From: Rhodoferax sp.
Lineage (GTDB): Bacteria; Pseudomonadota; Gammaproteobacteria; Burkholderiales; Burkholderiaceae
Direction of reading: 5' to 3'
DNA: 9,995 nucleotides
NCBI GenBank assembly: GCA_020048295.1
Contig: JAIFMT010000169.1
Span: 1-9,995, forward strand
Positions 8,101 through 9,995 of the stretch are shown piece by piece. Both the position numbers and the translations under genes were made by a program. Each line of letters starts with the position of its first letter. The stretch's first letter is position 1. Under the pieces are notes generated by a model, which made no database searches, was not told the DNA's origin, and saw only the letters and a program-made list of their open reading frames with translations.

Positions 8101-8806
8101 GGGCAGCATCAAGGCCAACGCCACAGGTAACGAGGCTGCGGGCACGCTGCAGATCAACGTCCGCGATCGCCTGTCTTTGAACAACAGCAGCATCACGACC
8201 AGTGCCAACCGCGGAAATGGTGGTCCGATCAGCATCCAGGCGGGCCATCTGGTCGAGCTGAACCGTTCCCAGATCACCACCTCCGTGCTGGGCCAAAGCG
8301 GCAATGGCGGCGATATTCATGTGGGTACCCGTGCTTTGGTCATGAACACGGGCTTCATTCAGGCCAACACGGCTGCCCGCGACGCGGCCGGCGGGAACGT
8401 CGCCATTGATGTGCAAACCCTGCTGAGCAGCGGCAATACACTGTTTCTGGGCGGGCCGACACCCTATGACTTTTTGGCTGACGTTTTTGGCTTCAATGTC
8501 ATCCAGGCGGCAGCCCCAACCGGGGTCAGCGGCATGGTCAATGTCACGGCACCGGTGCTTGACATTTCGGGCTCGTTGAGCAACTTGGGAGGCACGATGA
8601 TCGACAGTGGCAGTTTGGGCCGTAATCCGTGCCAGACCACTGGCGGCAGTTCGCTGGCGGTGTCTGGACGTGGCGGTGTTGCCCCCTCGGCGCGGGGTTG
8701 GCTGGGTATCCAAGGGGCTCCACCGCCGGTCGCACCAGCAGGTGCCGGCGTGAAGGCCACAACAAGCAGTCTGGCTGCAGAGGTGTTGACATGTGGCAAT
8801 CCATGA
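5192..8806 (+). CDS. Two-partner secretion exoprotein (TpsA), filamentous-haemagglutinin family
   Basis: This 1204-residue secreted protein probably forms a long beta-helix at the cell surface. A signal peptide (MNQRNPLSFIFAVGCLPLAALA, cleavage after 22) precedes the TPS domain (about 23-270). That domain carries the family features FNIHSGESAAF, GIQNVISRVTGG, FINPAGITFG (the NPNGI-like motif) and GAFHVSTANYL. Residues about 304-943 are a regular repeat of about 32 residues, described separately. Residues 998-1080 are a conserved FHA-type end region (ITTSVLGQSGNGGDI). Near the C-terminus come Cys1147 (NPCQTTGG), an SGRGGVAPS motif, a Pro/Ala-rich stretch and Cys1201 (LTCGNP). This tail resembles the FHA-like exoproteins of cyanobacteria and related groups rather than Bordetella FHA. 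The ATG at 5192 overlaps the CHAT stop; an in-frame TTG at 5186 is less likely. The ligand is unknown; adhesion or biofilm is the usual role of the family. Confidence 0.94.
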   Translation: MNQRNPLSFIFAVGCLPLAALAQINTDGSLGHMAQTLTGPAYAIPQSLGKLAGSNLFHSFQTFNIHSGESAAFSTTSAGIQNVISRVTGGSVSLINGPLSLTAASGSPNFYFINPAGITFGAGASIDVPGAFHVSTANYLKFPDGNLHADTAAASTFSSAEPAAFGFLGATRSSILVKDTVLYNVAGGMTLAAGDVTIDHAMLETTGGDIRIVASGAGVLQASSSDTLPAASGGLEMINGSQVRSAATTLADGGNIRISAGDTGIRSGSLVGTFASAIHQAGGITADVGHLEIDGRSAPGQTGITSQAAFEGFGAGGHVSVSARGTIQILGGGMITSDTYGVGHAGNVTVKAASLQLDGAGHPDTARITSRSGVGAVGNAGVLSVDVTDSLELLNASKISSDSFSAGQAGSITLRAVNDVRVLSDSVVVSDTYRSGNAGSIDIAAKNLTVDGTGGQLLTQVSSQAFYGSQGHAGSIQISTSSALNLSNGGRVATSTSGSGNAGDIQVATGSLQLDGGDGVGTGVFSTADFHVDANGALFFDTGNAGLVNISVAGDAQLLRYARISSDTWSLGQGGNVNFKSNNLLIDGMGDLSGAGITSEATASSSGHGGSVVVDVPGHLQIAGIGYISTASLAQGSAGAVSVTAGQLTLDGKTSGLAAITSATYSASTGNGGPVSVTVAGDATLLKGGRITASSAGSGEAGQIKLQVGGSLTVGGGGRIRSDTQGSGDGGDIDIHAGQVVLASGDVKDYAWILSDSQGSGAAGAVNVQASTSIELADGGFITSDSYAAGHAGTISVSAPDIRIGGNGLRIGAAISSDTYGPGSAGQVEVNAQAITIRGGDTQYPTGITSHSLEGSSGNAGTVVVNVGSALQLQTGGVVTSGVEGSGRGGEVLIKAGSIEVSGEGSQIGAAANATSSGQPGNVSVLADGALVIASGGSLSIQNDGDSAQLSALSPSVLSVDAAQLSLSDAGSIKANATGNEAAGTLQINVRDRLSLNNSSITTSANRGNGGPISIQAGHLVELNRSQITTSVLGQSGNGGDIHVGTRALVMNTGFIQANTAARDAAGGNVAIDVQTLLSSGNTLFLGGPTPYDFLADVFGFNVIQAAAPTGVSGMVNVTAPVLDISGSLSNLGGTMIDSGSLGRNPCQTTGGSSLAVSGRGGVAPSARGWLGIQGAPPPVAPAGAGVKATTSSLAAEVLTCGNP
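6101..8020 (+). repeat. Degenerate tandem repeat of about 96 bp in the TpsA gene
   Basis: About 21 units, each anchored by an (I/V)-(T/S)-S-x-(T/S/A) core followed by Gly-rich GNAG-like turns, fill most of the exoprotein. Two unit types tend to alternate. Type A has a short turn before the core (GGxITSDTY). Type B has a longer DGxG loop before it (LDGxGxxxxxxITS). Core-to-core spacing is mostly 29-33 residues, with one unit at 39. At DNA level the copies have diverged, but short exact matches remain, for example GGCATTACCAGCC at 6098-6110 and 7730-7742, and the 12-base GCATTACCAGCC at 6291-6302. Confidence 0.85.
8780..8785 (+). promoter_or_regulatory. Ribosome-binding site for the TpsB gene
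   Basis: GAGGTG ends 5 bases before the ATG at 8791. It supports 8791 as the start. The in-frame ATG at 8803, which forms an ATGA with the TpsA stop, would be 17 bases from this site. Confidence 0.6.
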
Positions 8807-9995
8807 ATCCACGCGCCCTTGCCGGTCGGCGAACCCGGCGCATGTTCGGCCTGGCTGCTGTCGCTTGCCTGCCGGCGCTGGCGGCCGCTGCCGAACCCAC
8901 GGACCACCTGAATGTGCAAGAGCCCACGCGTCCCGGCTACCTTGGCCCACCGTTAGCGGATGGTTTCCAGTTGCCACCGATCGCACCAGCCACCGCGTCG
9001 CCCATCGCGCAGCCTGTTGCAGCACCAGCACAAAAGGCCCGCATCCATCGCATCGTCTTTCAGGGCAACGCCGCCATCTCGACCGATGAACTCAATGGCC
9101 TGGTCGCCAATTACCTGGACCGGGACTTGGATGACGCTGATTTGGAGGAACTGCGGCTGCAAATCACCCGGCACTATGTTGATCGCGGTTTTGTCAATTC
9201 CGGCGCGCTGCTTGGCGATTCGCCAGTTTCTGGCCATGAACTGACCGTTCGCGTGGTGGAGGGGCATCTCACAGCCATCCGCCTGCGCGGCATGGAGCGA
9301 TTGGCGGACGATTACGTGGTGAAACGCCTCGCCCGTGATCCCGAGGCAGTATTCAACATGGATCAATTGCGTGAGCGCTTCCAACTTTTGCTCGATGATC
9401 CCTTGTTCAAGCGTATGAACGCGCGCCTGCTGCCAGGTGACAGACTCGGCGAGGCGGTGCTGGATGTGGATGTGGTGCGCGCTGTGCCCTACCAACTGTC
9501 GGTATTTGCCAACAATTACCGTCCCCCGTCGATTGGTGAGAAGGTGCTGGGCATCAGCGGCTGGTTGCGCAATCTGACGGGTTATGGCGATCATCTGGAG
9601 TTCAGCGTCCAACGCCCGGCTGAAGAGGCACACGGCACACGCACCAGCCTGGGCTGGCAAATGCCGCTGAATGCCGCGGGTACACAGTTGACGGTGCAGT
9701 TGGCGCATGGCTTGTCATCGGTGGTAGAAGAGCCAATGCGCGACCTGGCCATTCAAAGCAGCCTCGACAGCAAGGAACTCGGTTTGAGTCAAACCCTGGT
9801 CGAAACGCTCAATCACAAGCTTTCCGTCGGAATCACCCGGCTTGACCGGGAAAACCAAACCACGCTGGCCGGTATGCCGTTCTCTTTTGTGGCGGCAGAA
9901 CCGACGGGTCTGGTCAAGGTGTCGGCAAGTCGATTCTGGCAAGAGTACAGTTTTCGCCCCGAGCGCCAGGTGCTGACCTTGCGCTCGACCTTGAC
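8791..9995 (+). CDS. ShlB/FhaC-type outer-membrane transporter (TpsB), truncated at the window edge
   Basis: The frame is open to the window end, showing 401 residues without a stop; family members are usually about 550-600. TpsB proteins are Omp85-superfamily pores that secrete the cognate TpsA. A signal peptide with a long basic start (RRTRRMFGLAAVACLPALAAAA, cleavage near 33-34) is followed by a Pro-rich linker (about 40-80). POTRA 1 spans about 84-160 (IHRIVFQGNAAIS, then RHYVDRGFVNSGAL, LTVRVVEGHL). POTRA 2 spans about 161-230 (FNMDQLRERFQLLLDDP, LDVDVVRA). Barrel strands begin at about 233 with the family signature YQLSVFANNYRPPSIGE and LTGYGDHLEF. The gene overlaps the TpsA gene by 16 bases, so the two are surely co-translated partners. 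An alternative start at 8803 would remove four residues; one at Met18 would shorten the long n-region. Confidence 0.93.
   Translation, partial: MWQSMNPRALAGRRTRRMFGLAAVACLPALAAAAEPTDHLNVQEPTRPGYLGPPLADGFQLPPIAPATASPIAQPVAAPAQKARIHRIVFQGNAAISTDELNGLVANYLDRDLDDADLEELRLQITRHYVDRGFVNSGALLGDSPVSGHELTVRVVEGHLTAIRLRGMERLADDYVVKRLARDPEAVFNMDQLRERFQLLLDDPLFKRMNARLLPGDRLGEAVLDVDVVRAVPYQLSVFANNYRPPSIGEKVLGISGWLRNLTGYGDHLEFSVQRPAEEAHGTRTSLGWQMPLNAAGTQLTVQLAHGLSSVVEEPMRDLAIQSSLDSKELGLSQTLVETLNHKLSVGITRLDRENQTTLAGMPFSFVAAEPTGLVKVSASRFWQEYSFRPERQVLTLRSTL

Noticed and set aside
8042..9031. Long minus-strand open frame (329 codons) across the TpsA/TpsB junction
   Set aside because: It is antisense to clearly recognisable TPS genes. 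Its composition is rich in Arg, Ala, Gln and His, as expected from an antisense frame.
1..9995. tRNA, rRNA, insertion sequence, integrase or attachment site
   Set aside because: No transposase or integrase frame, terminal inverted repeats or RNA gene was recognised; the cluster looks native with even composition.

Overview
The window carries one long plus-strand gene cluster that fills almost everything from base 280 to the right edge. Its base composition and codon use look even throughout. The organism is a Gram-negative bacterium, because the cluster encodes a two-partner secretion exoprotein and its outer-membrane transporter. A betaproteobacterium is my best guess from the moderate-to-high GC and gene style, but the sequence does not prove it.

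Layout: bases 1-64 may hold the start of a divergent minus-strand gene cut by the window edge. Bases 65-279 are a relatively AT-rich intergenic region with candidate back-to-back promoters that share one -10 segment and a perfect 8-bp dyad. The cluster then reads: (1) a CHASE2-domain class III adenylate cyclase (280-2202); (2) a small exported FecR-like/helical protein (2199-2858); (3) an exported TPR-CHAT caspase-like peptidase (2904-5195); (4) a two-partner secretion exoprotein, TpsA, of the filamentous-haemagglutinin family (5192-8806); (5) the matching ShlB/FhaC-type transporter, TpsB, with POTRA domains (8791 to beyond 9995). Junctions 1/2 and 3/4 are ATGA overlaps, junction 4/5 is a 16-base overlap, and junction 2/3 is a 45-base gap. 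No rho-independent terminator is visible inside the cluster, so it looks like one operon.

Working model (inference): the cyclase senses something on the periplasmic side through CHASE2 and makes cAMP in the cytoplasm. The FecR-like protein and the CHAT peptidase are exported and meet the TpsA exoprotein in the periplasm or at the surface, where CHAT could process TpsA, TpsB or the FecR-like protein. TpsB moves TpsA across the outer membrane. The most distinctive features are the exported CHAT peptidase beside a TpsA/TpsB pair, the alternating two-type repeat of about 32 residues in TpsA, and the pair of cysteines near the TpsA C-terminus.
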